Numbered from the stretch's first letter, positions 46,701 to 60,531 are shown. The stretch: DNA of 64,000 bases from Mimachlamys varia (GCA_947623455.1 OX392543.1:16986757-17050756), one strand, 5' to 3'. Notes: a model not told the origin generated them from the sequence alone. Program-made: numbers and translations.

Positions 46701-49700
46701 CTCCACTGTTGAATTACCTTTCTTGTTGCAATCATAACAAGGGAAAAGGTCTTTTGTTGTAATCGCCAATTAGAAATAAAAAAAAAAACTGAGAATACCA
46801 TTCTTATCTTATACTGATATAAAATCTGTTTCCAAAATAAATAAGAGAATACCGAAGCGTCAACAAAACCATAATCTGAACTCATAATTGATTTAACTAG
46901 AGGCAAAATAGGAACAATTAGAAAGATTTACACCGAGACTCTTTTAAAAGCACAAGATAATAAGACCAGGTGTTCTGGAAGAGTAAGCGTCTTCTGCTTC
47001 ATCGTAAAATTTATTGTAATTTAGCATACAAAACAATTGTAATCTGTTATCTTCAAAGGATGACATATAACTGCTAAAGACATTTGTAGACATGCAGAAC
47101 CAATATGATTGCTTCATTCAAAATATAGCATATTCAGGAGCACTTCAGAGAAAACTGCTGACATCAGCTCGTTACAGAGTTATTGCTGACACCCTGTTGT
47201 GTAGATGCTGATGATAGTAATTGTAATTATATCATTAAGCACATTGTCTTAGTTGCTCACCAGATTCCACAGACCTCACAATGATCCGATCTGGTACAAG
47301 ATGAGCGTTCTTCCTACCAGCGCCTTCAATGTCAAATGTTATTCTCAGACCCAATATCTTCAAAGCATTGTTAGCTTTGATGTATTCAACTTATATTTCC
47401 CAGCAACCCCAAAAGCTTTAAGGTCATAAAATGTTACAATTGTTGCAATAATTCTTGTTGAGTAAATGATGGTTAACTTCAAACATTGGTAGATAAAGCT
47501 GTACAGTACATAAAACAAAAAATATCTGCGAAAACATATTCACGGTTGTTGTCTGTTAAGCATACTTAGATAGGAACGAATGGGGCTTCAATGCACTATT
47601 ACGTAAAGCCTGGTATATTTAGTGGTTGCTAGACAATAAATCTGGTTACTTAGCACCCTACACATAAAATGTAGATTATTTCTGGTGTGTAGGTGGAAAT
47701 GTGTACTATGGGATTTATATACTCAGCAGTCTGCCTACAAAACTGCTACACAAGCTTCATCTACCATTCTCCTGTTCTAAATAAATCTCAAGGTTGGTAG
47801 AAGAGATCTATTATTTTGTCTAACGGAAGAACATACTTCTTGTAATGAAGAAATAATCAATTCCCTCAAAAAAAAAAAAAGGTTTAATCTTAGATTACCA
47901 TGTGTATTCGACATAATTTACAAAATTGACAAAATCGTAAAAGAGATTATCTCCCTTCTTTTGACATCAGTTATCTCCCCTTTCTTTCATGTTTTAAAGG
48001 ATTTTCCAAATGAATTTTTCTTTTTCAATTTATACACAATTTTTAAAAATAATAATTTGTTGTTTAAACCTTTTTTACCAACATATATTGTTTGAATCTT
48101 CTATCTGAAATTCTATCAAAGTGCCTATTCTTGTCCAACTAAAATTATCTCCCTTTATTTTTTATCACACCTTCTCTGGATTGACATCTTACAGTTTATA
48201 TAAGGTAAAAATAAACCTAAATCTGGCAATAAATCAGATAAAAACCTATATATGGAACAGTTTTTGTAAAGTCATGACACATTTTTGTACCTATACCATC
48301 CAGATTAACATTATGGGTCTATATTTGGTTTATTACATACAGGGAAAATGTCAGTTACAAAGAAAGTCAAATTATTTCTAATATTCTCCACCCGGGTCTT
48401 AAATTTTTTGATTTATTGCAAATATATACTGTTGATAAACAGATATTTAACAATTGAAAAGAAAAAGAAATTCAAATATGTATTTGTTAGGTCAAGTCAG
48501 TGTGTATTTGATGGGCGAGATGGAGGAAGGGTATCATGGACTGACTTGACAAGGACATTATTTTATGTAGAGCTTCTCGTAAACTGACACCCCTAACACC
48601 TGTGACCATGAATCTAGATTTACCTGTAATGATCTACTGGGCCTCTGGTCTACCTAGACGATTTTGCTCGGGCCAGGTGTAAATGAAATTGACATAAGGA
48701 TTGAATTTCAACTTTGTTATTGAACCTTATCAGCAAATTCTATTGCATTTTCAACCAGAGTTGGCGGGTGTGCATGCCAGTGAATTAAAAATCCATTGTG
48801 CTGTGTGAGCATGAAACTAAATTCATCACAGATTAAAAACCATGTGACATTTTAGTCATACCAAGTTCCTTTTATTGAAATTTCGCATTTTCTCTTTTAA
48901 AAAAATTACTTTTTGGAGACATTTTCTTCAGTTCATTAGGTATGTTATTGAAAATATTACATTAAATTTTTATTCACTGTAGATAGTATTGGGTTGAAGT
49001 CGGCAGGACAGAGCAGAAACTTCGAATGACACAAGTATTCTTCTTGGGGGCTCTCACTCATGCTACACTTTATAATTTGTTTCTGTAACATTCATTCGAT
49101 TTGGCCCCTTAATTAATTCGGGGAATTATACCCCCAATTCATTATTTGATTGTTTTTGTGTATTTATTTTTGTAATCTTATAACCAGTTTGTTGCGTGCC
49201 GGGGAGCACCCCTCAAGTCACGTACTTCTGCTGCCTGTTAGCTACTCGCTCCATGGCTTGGGATCACCCCAACTTTGTAACTTGCTTGGGATCACTCAAG
49301 CTGGTGATCGTCCCACTCCTTCTTTTAGCTAAGTGTATTTGTTTTGTCTTTAGCTTTAATAGATCTGTTATTACTTATTATGTTATTTGTGTAGTAGGAT
49401 TAAGTAGCAGAGCAGCCCCTTAGAATGCCAAAATTTTTGTTACAAAACCTGAACAAGTTACTTTAATTTAACTCAATAAATTTTTGAACTTTCAATCTGT
49501 GTTGGTGTTGTGTTTAAAAGTATTCAAGTAAAGAAAGTTCCAATGTTTAGTTTAAATTTTTGCGTGGACCAGCAAAATACCTTAAATCAAAAAGGGTTCT
49601 TGAGATATATAAGTTTGAGATGACGAAGTTCAACAGTACAGGTTTAATATATTGGTTCCCTCAGCTTACTTTAGCATTGTTTTGTCAACAGGCATTAGAC

Positions 49701-51299
49701 CTATTAGGTAGTTTTACGGCTCGGAGTAGGGACTTTTGAAAAACACATGAAAGAAAAAGTCCAGGTTAACGAAACTATTTACCTTGATTTTCTGTCAGAA
49801 GAAATTTAATCAAGATTGATGTCTTACCTGTACAATATCCAGGTAGAGTCGGAAGTTACACCTAAATATCTGTGAAACCAGACAATCGTGCTATCAACTG
49901 AAATGTCCTTTTCTGAAGGATCATCTATCATCATCTCATCTTGTTTTTTGTCTAGTCAAATATTTTTTCCCTTTTTCTAAGTGCCTCAATTTCAATTAAA
50001 ATACAGTAAATCGCAATTTTAATAATGTTTTCTTATTATCCTGTAAAATTTCCATGCCATCAATTACAATTAAGGAGGCCTTATTTAGCTTCTTGTTTGA
50101 TTCGGTATTTCAAAAATGATAAAACTTCTTTACATCATCCAAGATTTACTGTGTAGAACTCTTGCAGAATTTAAGAAGGTTTATTTTCTTTAAGTGAATG
50201 TCCGATATGCCCTTAAATATGGAAGACCTGATTTACAAATTTTTCCGAAAATTTATGTTTTTACGATAGTGCATATTCAAAATACCTTTATGATGCATGA
50301 TAAATGATGACGAAAGTAAGATTCCTTTGATGTAGTTTACATCTGATAAGTAAATGCATCATTGTTAATAAAACAAATCGAAAGAATCTTAAAAATATCT
50401 TTCCCTTTCCTGTTAATAGTAAAACCCCTGCGTCAAACACTAATTGAAAACAAAGGTTTCCAATTTTCAAGCTGATACAAGAATCCGTAAAATGTTTAGC
50501 ACATGGCGATAAAGAAGTCTATTTATATAAATCTTAAGACAGCAAAACAACTTCGACCTCTTTTCCAAAAAATAAACTTTCTCTAGCTATTCACAAAGGA
50601 AAAATAAGAAACATTGGTTACACCCAGGTCTAATGTGAACACCCACATACGATAGAGGATGCGCATTCTCGGTGTAAAACCTACGTACATCCACATAAGT
50701 ATGCGTAAGTATGTGAACCGAGAGTCTTCATGAATGGCATGTTTGAAAGGTTGTATTTTTTTGTTGTAAGGATGTGCAGAGTACAGCGATGAGCTTGCAT
50801 CTGTTTAGAAATTCAGTACCTGAATTTTTAATGCATTGTTAGCTTGATGAAATATTTACAAAATTTTCTTTTTGATTTTTCTTCCCCAATATTAAAAGAT
50901 AACATATGATATCTAGATTTTATTACATTTCTTCTTTCATCAAAACAAATACATTTGAAGAAATTTCTATAAAACTGTATTCAGTTGTATCCTGAAGAAT
51001 TTCAGAAATGGAGGAAGCTGAGTATAATTCTTACAAGCTGATATGGAATGCCGGCTACCATCTGCTTCGGACACCATCTGGTGCTCCAAGAAGAAAGTTT
51101 ATCACCCCCACCCCCCAACCTCCGTTAAATGCTAATGAGATATTTTGATTGTGAACACTTCATCAGAAGTCATAATTACCACATCGATAGTTTACTTTTA
51201 CATTTTATTCTTTTTTTTTTCAAAATTTCAATGATTTTAATGAGAAAACAATGAAAAGTGATGCATCATTTCTAAGTAAAACCTCTTTTTACAAAGTAA
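46701..51299. other. Intergenic AT-rich DNA
   Basis: No supported gene. TTATCTCCC words cluster at 47946-48156. A less AT-rich patch at about 49195-49430, followed by CAATAAATTTTTGAAC at about 49475, could be a retroelement end or a 3' UTR but no duplicate or coding part was found. Confidence 0.4.
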
Positions 51300-51305
51300 T
51301 TTATT
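51300..51305 (-). terminator. AATAAA polyadenylation signal candidate
   Basis: The minus-strand AATAAA lies about 32 nt downstream of the TAG at 51337-51339. It is meaningful only if the candidate exon above is expressed. Confidence 0.25.
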
Positions 51306-51336
51306 GAGATTATTGCGCATTTGGCGAACAATTAAA

Positions 51337-51600
51337 CTAAGACAACTTTACGCAGAAGCCTTTGGCAAGAGAACTGAGAGATTTATCTGCATATTTGTTT
51401 TCTTCAACCTTCCTTATACAAGTGTTTCCTGTGGATGGTACTCCCACAAAGGGATGCATACTCCCAGTTATATTTAATGACCGTCTGCTCACAGTGCCTA
51501 CATTAACCGAGCTTGTTAGATCTACCATCTTATTTGTATCACTTGTGTAATCAGACGAAACAGACATAAAAACGTCACGCTTGGTTTGAGTCGGAGAAAA
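51337..51600 (-). CDS. Candidate 3'-terminal exon or small ORF, unknown protein
   Basis: A minus-strand frame is open for 87 codons after a TAA at 51601-51603. It reads like ordinary protein (Ser/Thr/Val-rich, with an internal ATG at 51567 giving 76 residues) and ends at TAG. AATAAA lies about 32 nt past the stop at 51300-51305, the same arrangement as in the FN3 gene. A second minus-strand frame (51522-51776) overlaps its start and is also protein-like. The two would fuse if a T run near 51571 had one more base, so a frameshifted pseudogene, an assembly indel or a splice are all possible. A branch-point-like TGCTAAT followed by pyrimidines sits just before the open frame. No family is recognised. 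Confidence 0.3.
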   Translation of the reverse strand, partial: FSPTQTKRDVFMSVSSDYTSDTNKMVDLTSSVNVGTVSRRSLNITGSMHPFVGVPSTGNTCIRKVEENKYADKSLSSLAKGFCVKLS

Positions 51601-51779
51601 TTAGCATCTGTATGAATTATTGATACAAACATGGTACATTGAGCATCATAAACGACACGATCACACACAGTGTCGGCATGCACCGATACCTCTGCAAAAT
51701 GGCAGGTGACGACAGAGAATTGCAGTGCTGGATTTAAAAATATTTCATGAAAGCTTATCTTTTTAACAAAATGCACAAG

Positions 51780-51965
51780 ATTTTCTTCAATGTTTTGTTT
51801 TTTCTCTTACCACAATCTACACCAGGGCAATGTATTCGAAAACTTTCTTAAATGTTTTGTTTTTTCCCTTATGGCAATCTGCACCAGTGATTTGTATAAG
51901 AAGGTTTTCTTCAATGTTTTCTTTTTCCTCTTACTGCAATCTGCTCCAGTGTTGTATCAGAACAG
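51780..51965. repeat. 62-bp pyrimidine-rich tandem repeat, 3 copies
   Basis: Copies at 51784, 51846 and 51908 are exactly 62 bp apart, with TCTTCAATGTTTTGTTTTTT and CAATCTGCACCAGTG parts. It lies just upstream (in minus-strand sense) of the candidate exon at 51.3-51.6 kb. Confidence 0.9.
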
Positions 51966-54900
51966 AAAATATTTAAGATATGTATAGGCAAAATAGCATC
52001 TGTTATCACCTGGACAAGTTTGTATCATGTACATGTACCTGGTTCTTGATGATAACGAAATAGAAATACTGTAAAGAAAAGATATATAGCGATTGAAATA
52101 GAGAGTTGATAAAATACAAGAAAATAAAAATAATGAGGTATGTGGCAGAAAGTATACTTTGGGTGTGTCAAATTTCAAAATCCAGATTACGAAAAAATAC
52201 TTTTTTAGAGAATCGAGAAAAAAATTCTGGCAGGTGGCGATTTCATTGGAATGCAAGAAAGGAATTCTGAACCTGCACGCCTCTGGATAGATTATAATGA
52301 GAAATAAAGAATTTACAGGGTCTGCCAGAGGTAAAGAATGGGTGCAGGTGATGAATAATTTAAAGAGAAATAGAATCTCATATCAGTTTCTGGGAATCTA
52401 TATTGCATTATTTTGGGAAATCAGGGCAGGTAACTGACAATATCAATAACAGGTGCTCAATACCTGTGTCAGTAGGTATAAGCGACAGGTGAGTAATGTA
52501 AGTCGTTAACAGGTAATGACTACCTGACAATATTGTGTCATAATGATGTCATATTATAGAGAGTTAAGGTAATGTCTTTATCCTTCTGGCAATATGTTGG
52601 TGAGAAAGTTTTAAATTTTTCATAAATTGATGTTAAGTGACATTGTCAATGTATGGTTGTTAGAATAACAAATCTACATTAGGTCTATATATATATATTT
52701 ACAGTGTATATGTCTTAAAGAGTTCTGAAAAAATAGGCATGTATGAAATAAAGGTTTAAAACATTTCGTTAAAAAAACAATTAATTTAACATTTAAATAA
52801 GAAAGCACACAACTGACAATGCTTAGAAGACCTTAGAACCCCACACATGTCACTGCGTAATTGAATTAACACTTTTTAGAAAACATACGACACTTCGTTT
52901 TTAACAGATACATATCAAATATAGCCGTCCCATATAGCTCTCGGCTGATAACCTTTCACTTACATGTATATTGCCGTTTTTTGTTTTCAAGAAAGTCACA
53001 AGATATTTTCACAGCTGCCATCTTTATTTAGAGATACACATCTTTTTATCAGTCTAGTCGTGAGAGTACAACTGGTAATTGAATTCAGGGTTTTTTTTAT
53101 AACGGAAACATGTTGATTAGAATAGAGGCAAGTTACATCTATTTGACATTACCGTGTAATGTGATGAACAAATAGCCTGCAGAAATGTCAGAATTGTGTT
53201 GAACATTCTTCAAACATGTTTTTTGTTGTTTATTGCACATGATTATAAACTATATATTATATATCATGTTTCCATACTACCGACAAGCAATTCATACACT
53301 GCCGATCCTATTTCACAAATCTTTTAAACATTTTTCACTGACTTGTCATTTAAAAACTATAAGCATTTGTCAAACAATCAGTAAGGCTAAAGCAAATTAA
53401 TTGTTTATACTTCATCATTTTCCGAATTACTTGGTAACAATTATAGAGAAATTGAGAGATTCTAAAAGGCGAAAAAACTAAAACTATTATCAAAAGACCA
53501 TATCAGTATTGAAGGCAAGACAATTTCTTCTTATTTTAACCATAATTTTGAAGGAGAAATTCTTTATTTAAAATTGAAATTGGTTCAAAAACAAGAAATG
53601 TCAAAAAATGACTAGAAAAATTGACTGAGAGAGCAAAAAATAAATCTGTACCAAAATCTAATAATGAAAAGCAATAATTATACAGTAGGGAAAGTGTGAC
53701 GCTTTCAACAAATTCTTAATTTTGTTTGTCCTTAAATTTCAAAGAAAGAATTTTGTGCTCGAACAGGTGAAAAGCACTTTAATCTAAAAAGGCAGAACTT
53801 TTTAATTTCAATTCTAAATAGCATATAGAATCTGTAGTTCTAGTTCTTAAAGACGGTGGAATCCACTGATTGGGTGTGCTAGACAGAATTGAAGATAGTT
53901 ATCGGCAAGAATCTATCCAAAGCTAGTAAAGTACAAAGTAAATACAACTTCGTTAGAAGTAATATCATATTGTTAAGATTGCAATCTTCACTTTCAAATA
54001 CCAATGTTTTCATTTAGCGCTTGACCGACTTTCTCCAGCGACTAAACTGTTCAGTCTATGTAGGGGGTAGCCTCAGTCAATTCTTCCAGACATTGTCAGT
54101 TAAAACTTATTTGAATACTACACCAGGGGGTCTCGTCGACCCACCAGACTTCTGATACTTGAGAGGGATTATCTCCCCTGAGTGGTATTAACTCCCCTTG
54201 AGTATTTTATCAGTTGAATGTGAAGTATTTATCAGAAATAATTTATCCTATAGACTGTATAGTGTCTACAACACAAGCTTCTGGTATCATACAGGGAAAA
54301 TTACATAATATGTTCTTGAATTAAGGCGATATGCTACCTTGACTGGAATTTAATCTCCTTTTTAAAAGAGTTCCATGCTAAGAAACCTTTTACAAGTCTA
54401 ATGGTAAATTTGGGAGATATGCTAATTAAATAGTGACATTACTAAATAGTAAAAATTCATTTTACTGATCATACACAGGTAACTCTATTTCTGAAAGAAT
54501 ACTCTTCAATTTTTCTTAAAGGGAGATAAATCTGACACCAATCACATGCAAGAACAAACGTTACAGCAAAGACCCTTAAATGAAAACCTTTGACCTTTCA
54601 TTTGAAATAGTAATATACATCAGTAACTATGTTAACCATGTGTATTCCTAGAAACAAGAAAACAGCCACTGAAAAAAAACAATGCAGTCTTCGTTTTGAA
54701 TATTAACATTTTTGAAATCTAAATTTATGCGCAACCAGATACAGTTCAACATAGGTCACTGCATCCCTAGGTCCCTTTTGGCCTCCCCAAGCATAATTTC
54801 AAATACATACTGATCATTTTGTTTATTGTGAATCTGGAAACTACATATAAGATCATGATCCACATTTTAATTAAGTCCATACAATCCAGAAAACGCAATC

Positions 54901-55399
54901 GTAGCGGCAGTACAGTAATGTTTTTTTTAGTATGGCATGTCATTAAAAAACAGCCCTACTCTTGTTTTTGTTTCCATGCCAACATCTGGTTATAATTTAT
55001 TTCCCATATGAAGCTTTTTAAAGCAGTTAAACTTGACACATTTGTTATACATGTGTATCTGTTTTGTTTGTTTTGAAAATCCGTTTACAGAACCGTTAAA
55101 AATGGTAGAATTCTCTTAGGTCTTGTGTGTCTGTAAATGATAATAATATATTATTAGGGTCATGATAAAATCCTTCAGAACTCGATATACATTTCACAAA
55201 ATTGTTAGTAGATACAATAATCTGTAGTAATGGGTTCAAATCCTTATGTTCAAAACTTTTGAAAATTCGAAAATTGGCAATGTCTGCATATTCCAGGGAA
55301 TGTTCTACATAGAACAAACAAGGAGAATTTAATCAGAAATTTATGTCAACGCAGATCAGGAAATAATTTAAAAGGTATCTTTAACAACTGAAACTTGAC
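51966..55399. other. Intergenic AT-rich DNA
   Basis: Only scattered short ORFs, an ACAGGTAA/TACCTGTC-rich patch near 52430-52530, and TTATCTCCC words near 54170 and 54520. No gene seen. Confidence 0.5.
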
Positions 55400-55470
55400 T
55401 GCAACACCCGTTAAGACACATTTGAACTCTTCCAGGTCAAAGGATGGAATACTTAATAATAAAATTATAG
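55400..55470 (+). mobile_element. Hairpin MITE family copy 12 (degraded)
   Basis: CAACACCCGTTAAGACACAT, TTGAACTCTTCCAGGTCAAA, GGATGGAATACTTAATAATA. The right end is lost. Confidence 0.65.
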
Positions 55471-56244
55471 TATACAAAAATTCTCACTGTACCAACATTC
55501 TTTGAAGAGTTCATTAAACTATCTGCCAATCCCTTAAAAGGCATCTGTACAATAACTCAAGTCAACCAGATCCAAAAGGCATCTGTATTCCTCTCCAGAA
55601 CAACAAGAAGTATAAACCAGACATGCCAAACCCATCAGTCCCGATTCTGCACCAAGACACCTTTATTCATCGCACATCATACTAAATAGACCAAGATTTT
55701 TATTAAAAATTATAAATTCAGAAATTGTGCCGAAATTCGAACCAGTGTTTGTGACCTTGAGGAGACCTTGCCGAGTTTATTATCCATATTTCTTAAAGAT
55801 ATGACATAAGTCAAACCTAATGCACTTCCTCTAAAAAGTTCATTTCATTTTCTGCTCCATCACAATTATCTTCAGAAAAAGTTACGACGACCAAACCGAC
55901 CACGAAATGTCTAATTAATATCCATTAAACCAAATTAATGCTATTTTTGTTTCTCTTACCTACTTGAGGTTACGGGCAAAAGACATATTGATTTCGTCTT
56001 TACGAACATTCAGAGCTACGTAGTTGGTTATTAATTCTCCCTCTAGCTGATTGTCGCCTCAGTACGAAAAGTTAATATGCAGCTATTACTGTGATTTTAT
56101 TAGTTGTTTTCCATTGTTCGTGACCTAAGTGTATGTATATATATTGCTGTTTGCTTGGCTATGACAAACAATTTATCGCCTTCTGCATTAAAAATATGCA
56201 GATGTAATCCATCATGGAGAACACATAGAACCAAGCGTGACAAA
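55471..56244. other. Intergenic, nothing recognised
   Basis: AAAAGGCATCTGTA is duplicated at 55535-55580. A TATATATA run lies at about 56136 ahead of the ATGGCGG at 56245. Confidence 0.4.
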
Positions 56245-56279
56245 ATGGCGGAGAGACATTTCGTCACCATAAGTTTAAG
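56245..56279 (+). CDS. Candidate first coding exon with GC donor (very tentative)
   Basis: ATGGCGGAG in a favourable context (AAAATGG) opens a short frame MAERHFVTISL, followed by TTTAAG|GCAAGT, which fits the consensus of the minor GC-AG intron class. A TATATATA run lies about 105 nt upstream. No downstream exon was identified. It rests on context alone. Confidence 0.13.
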
Positions 56280-58090
56280 GCAAGTATCATTACACGACGA
56301 CTAATGTATTAGTTATATCAGAAGTGTTTCCTATCTATCACAAACTGGTTGCATTAAAATAAAAAAAAAATACATTTTTCAAAAATTCACCCAATGTATT
56401 ATAGAGATTGTTATCCATATACAATTATTAACATTAAATGAGGCAGGCATAACTACCAGACCACCCCTATATATGCATTCATGGTCCATAAAACACAATA
56501 ATGACCTCTACAGGAGTACATCACATAGAAAGACGCCATTCAGTTTTCTAAGGATTGTTACTATCATAAGACTGTTGTTCTTTGTAATATTCATGAACTG
56601 TAGTTTAGATTTTTGAAAAGAAAAATAAAGCTGATTCAGGAAATTAGAGATAGCTTATTTCTGAACAAGGGCAGACAACTCTACAATTTGAAATATATAT
56701 AAAATTTAAAAAGAGGCACATGTGACCATATCTACAGTGTATTTGGAGTTTTTTTTTGTCAAAAATAACTAATTTTGATTAAAGTGGAAACTAATTTCAT
56801 GAATATTGGTTGAAAAAAGGAACCTTGATGAACACCTCAAGTTGATTTACAAATTACAGTTGAATCTAAATGTTATCTCAGGGACTGTATGGAAACTTTG
56901 AGTGAATTATTCAAGTTTTTGGAGTGAAGTGAGCTTGAATGTTTGGTTTGAAGTTTTGTTTTGGACAGAGAAACTTAAGATTTGAATTTGAGATATACCA
57001 GGCAAGATTCAAGGTAACAAAGTTTGACTGCATGTACAACAGAGTTAAGATTTGGGTATACAAAATTGTTGACTTCCTGCAGGTAGCACAACTAATTTTT
57101 AGAATATTCTTATCGCAAATTTCAAATTCATAATTACGTGATGTTATATGTTCTCACCTTGGGCACTTTTGGCATACAAATTGGGGTTAATTGACCAAGT
57201 TTAAGAAACAGGAAGTGTCAGAATTGTTTAATTGGCATGGCTCCATAACAAAATAACCCAAATTAAACTTGCATGTTTGTAATTTGAATATGCAAAATAT
57301 TTTTAGCTTGTCTAAATCACTGATAAAAGACCAAATTGCGGGTCTGAAGGTTAAAATCAGGAATAGCAAATAGATCTCATTACTGTCTACAAGTTCACAC
57401 ATATATAAATTAGATTTTTAAATATAGATAAAAACCAATCTTAATTTGATTTAATAGACAGATCCCTGTCAATTAAAACAGAAAATTTAAATGTAAAAGA
57501 TTAAACAGTCTATCTGAGTAAGTTAATGTATAAAAGATAAGGCTACATACACATGTTCACACAAAATGATGACACAGCACACGATAGGAGACCTGCATCA
57601 TATAACTGATAAAAAGAAAAGATTTAATGTAAAAATAAAATTTGATATTTCCCTCAAAGTGATTGATGTTCCGAATAAAAGTTAAAAACATGCAACTGTG
57701 AGATAATTTAATTAAATATGATAGATAAAATAAAAAATTTCCTACAATAAATTTAAATTACTTTGATAAAAACTAAAATGTAGCTTTAAAAAATCTAGTG
57801 CATCATCCAGAAAAGATTGATTCTATTAAATTCTCCAAAATTTCACTGGACTGATAAAAGCAGTTTGGAAGATATAACATGGAAAGTTATATTATCAGTT
57901 AATGAATATATCAAAAGCAACAAGTAAGAAAATGACATAAAATTCAAAATAAGTTTGAAAAGTTTTATCCTACATTAGGTATTTTAATTATGTCAGAAAC
58001 TTTTGTCCTTTGAAATTTGTTCAATTTGTCACAATAATGCATCATGTGTCTGCATGCTTTCAAAATAATTAATCTTTTGATAGATTTTTT
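56280..58090. other. AT-rich intergenic DNA
   Basis: No repeat family or coding signature. ORFs at 56939-57133 and 57187-57402 are low-information. Confidence 0.5.
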
Positions 58091-58178
58091 TGAACTCATT
58101 TACCCCTTAAGAAACATTTTGACTCTGCCAATTCAAAGAGTGGAATAGTCCATAATGAAATTTCAGGGGTGAATCAGC
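58091..58178 (+). mobile_element. Hairpin MITE family copy 13
   Basis: AACTCATTTACCCCTTAAGA at the left; ATAATGAAATTTCAGGGGTG and AATCAGC at the right. Confidence 0.85.
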
Positions 58179-58343
58179 TGACACTTTCTAAGGACCGGAA
58201 ATACTGATTCATTATCATAAATTAGAAACACATTTTAAAACTCTTGTGATCTCATTGTACAGGTAAATAGCTCTCGTTAAAGGTAGGACTAGTCAAAGAA
58301 AACTTCACACTTTTAAACCTTGGCTTACTCTGTAAACAGGTGA

Positions 58344-58549
58344 TACATTAAATTCGGTCTTTGTCCGAAACTATCAATGGAGTAAATTTTTACAATTTCC
58401 TTTTTGAAAGTGTAAAGGAAAAAATGTATCAAAGGAACTGGTACTACCAGCAAAATAAAAACATTACTGAAATCGTAAACTTGAATCCAACTCTCCTGAC
58501 TGTGTCTTCACCGTTTCTAAGGAGTGGTGGAAAATACGCCCCAATCTGA
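58344..58549 (+). CDS. Open frame of unknown status
   Basis: The plus strand is open for about 67 codons after a TAA and ends at TGA 58547-58549. There is no ATG near the start, so it would have to be an exon or a chance ORF. Composition (N, K, Y, F and S) is also what AT-rich random sequence gives. No splice sites stand out and no family is recognised. Confidence 0.1.
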
Positions 58550-59240
58550 GTCAGGGGCAAGCTTGACGGCTTGATTACAACTAATTGTCTGTTGATAATA
58601 TCTTTTTTTGTCCAGACACCCCAAAAGAGACATAAATATTACAGATCGGGAGATTATGAGTTCTAACTTGGATCTGCGGTCTAGACCAAACGGTTAACAG
58701 AATTAGAAGCGTGGCCACTTGTCATTTATGATGTCATAGAACTAAGCCAGATTTTACGCTTTAGAGAACATTACTACAAGGTTTGTTAAATTCCTATTTA
58801 AAACAGATTAACACTTCAGATTACTCATGAAACGTTTAAGTGACTAAGATTTTTATCTCTGATAATGATAAGTGATTGCAACCCTCTCTTGTCGTGACGT
58901 AAACTTTCATTCTTAATCATATTAATGTCAGTGTATTGAATGAAAATCTTCAGGATCGACATCCCAAAATTGACCCGAAATCTTAATTTGACTTTTTCTT
59001 TTTATACATGTAACTCAACCGATTGTTCAAGTCTCCATTAAAATTAATATACAGTAGACAGATTCATAATGCTATGACACTACTAATATTGATAGAATTA
59101 TAAAATCATGTATCAATCCTTTCATCATACATGAAAATGAGAACTGTTGACACTCCCTATTGTTCCAACCCTACATGCAATAAGTACACACATACATGTT
59201 TTGGTCAATTTTTTGAAATTCCGCAGGAAGATTCTGTGAA
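58550..59240. other. Intergenic, nothing recognised
   Basis: No repeats, hairpins or coding signatures noted. Confidence 0.5.
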
Positions 59241-59325
59241 TTAAGATATTCACCCCTGAAGACACACTTAAACTCTTCCGATTCAAATGTTAGAATATTC
59301 CATTATGAAATTGCAGGGATGTATA
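59241..59325 (+). mobile_element. Hairpin MITE family copy 14
   Basis: TTAAGATATTCACCCCTGAA at the left; CATTATGAAATTGCAGGGAT at the right. Confidence 0.8.
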
Positions 59326-60531
59326 CCCCTAAAAGACAAAATGGTCGGTGTTTACAAGTTAGATATTTTGAAATCATTAGGTCTTTGAATATAGGAATAG
59401 TTTAGCAAATTCATGCAATGAAAAGCTAAATTTATAAAGATCATAAATCATGAGATTCCCTCCTCAGCACAGAGAGTTGGCAAGCATGTGCACAGTTTTA
59501 TAAGGAAGACCTGTTACACCCGAAAGTTAAAGTTACTTAGTCACCATCTCGAGGAGATCAAATGGTTCCAGGATCCTCGACCCCCCACCCCCCCCCTCTT
59601 CTCTTCTCAAGTCAATCATTTTTCTTGAAACAAAAACTCAAAAGGAACTGGAGACCTTCCCAAGGCCAGACACGTACATGACAACTCACTTTCTAGAAAT
59701 GCCACTGATTGGAATAACAACATTTTTACTTGGCAACAGTTTACCTATATCTTCAGCTTTAATTGGCAAACATTTGAGGTGTTATTTTTACTCCTTTTAA
59801 TATTCTATTTTGGTTGAATAAGATTAAAACAGTAATGATTTGATTGATTTCACCTTGAACTTATTTCATATGCAATTTAAATATGAAATAAACACTTTCA
59901 CCTGAAATATACACTGTCATATGAAACATATACCTGAAATAAACACTAGCTGTCATACGGATTATACATCTGAAACAATCACTTTCCTATGAAACATACA
60001 TCGAAAATATAGTCAATTTCAAACATTCAAGTGATGTAATCACATTGCCTAACATCAACTACATGAAATCAACATTTCTTTCAAAAACAAGACACCAATG
60101 TCACTGGGCCAGGTTCCTTAGACATGGTATAAGGACATCCCTTGTCTTAAAGCTGTCATTGTCAAGCTGAATTACATGTTGGTGTTTGTGTGTGGGGAAG
60201 TAGGCCAGGGACATCTATCTTGTAACAGTAAATCAAGTATGTTTGGCAGAAATATGTTACCGTGTGCTGTAAAATACCTTCACATGAGATAGAGAAAGCG
60301 AAGAAAAAAGATAAAGCTGATGTTTTTAAACTGCTAAGCTCTTGAATGTTGTCTTGGCAAATAGGTTTATACATTTAACATGTATATTTACTTAAACAAT
60401 TATGTTTTATAAACAGTTGAAATTGTACAGATTCCGTGGAGTTTCACATACCTGGTAAGCATGCTCAAACTCTGTAGAAATTACCTGCAGTCACAAATAG
60501 TCAATATATCAGTATATTTGAACCCATGTTG
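59326..60531. other. Intergenic; loose ATGAAACATA repeats
   Basis: 59860-60010 carries imperfect repeats of CTGAAATAAACAC/CCTATGAAACATACA. A C-rich CCCCCCACCCCCCCCC stretch lies near 59582. No gene. Confidence 0.45.

Noticed and set aside
49000..49510. Solo LTR of a retrotransposon
   Set aside because: CAATAAATTTTTG and a GC-richer block look LTR-like, but I could find no second copy, no clear TG...CA ends, no target duplication and no pol frame.
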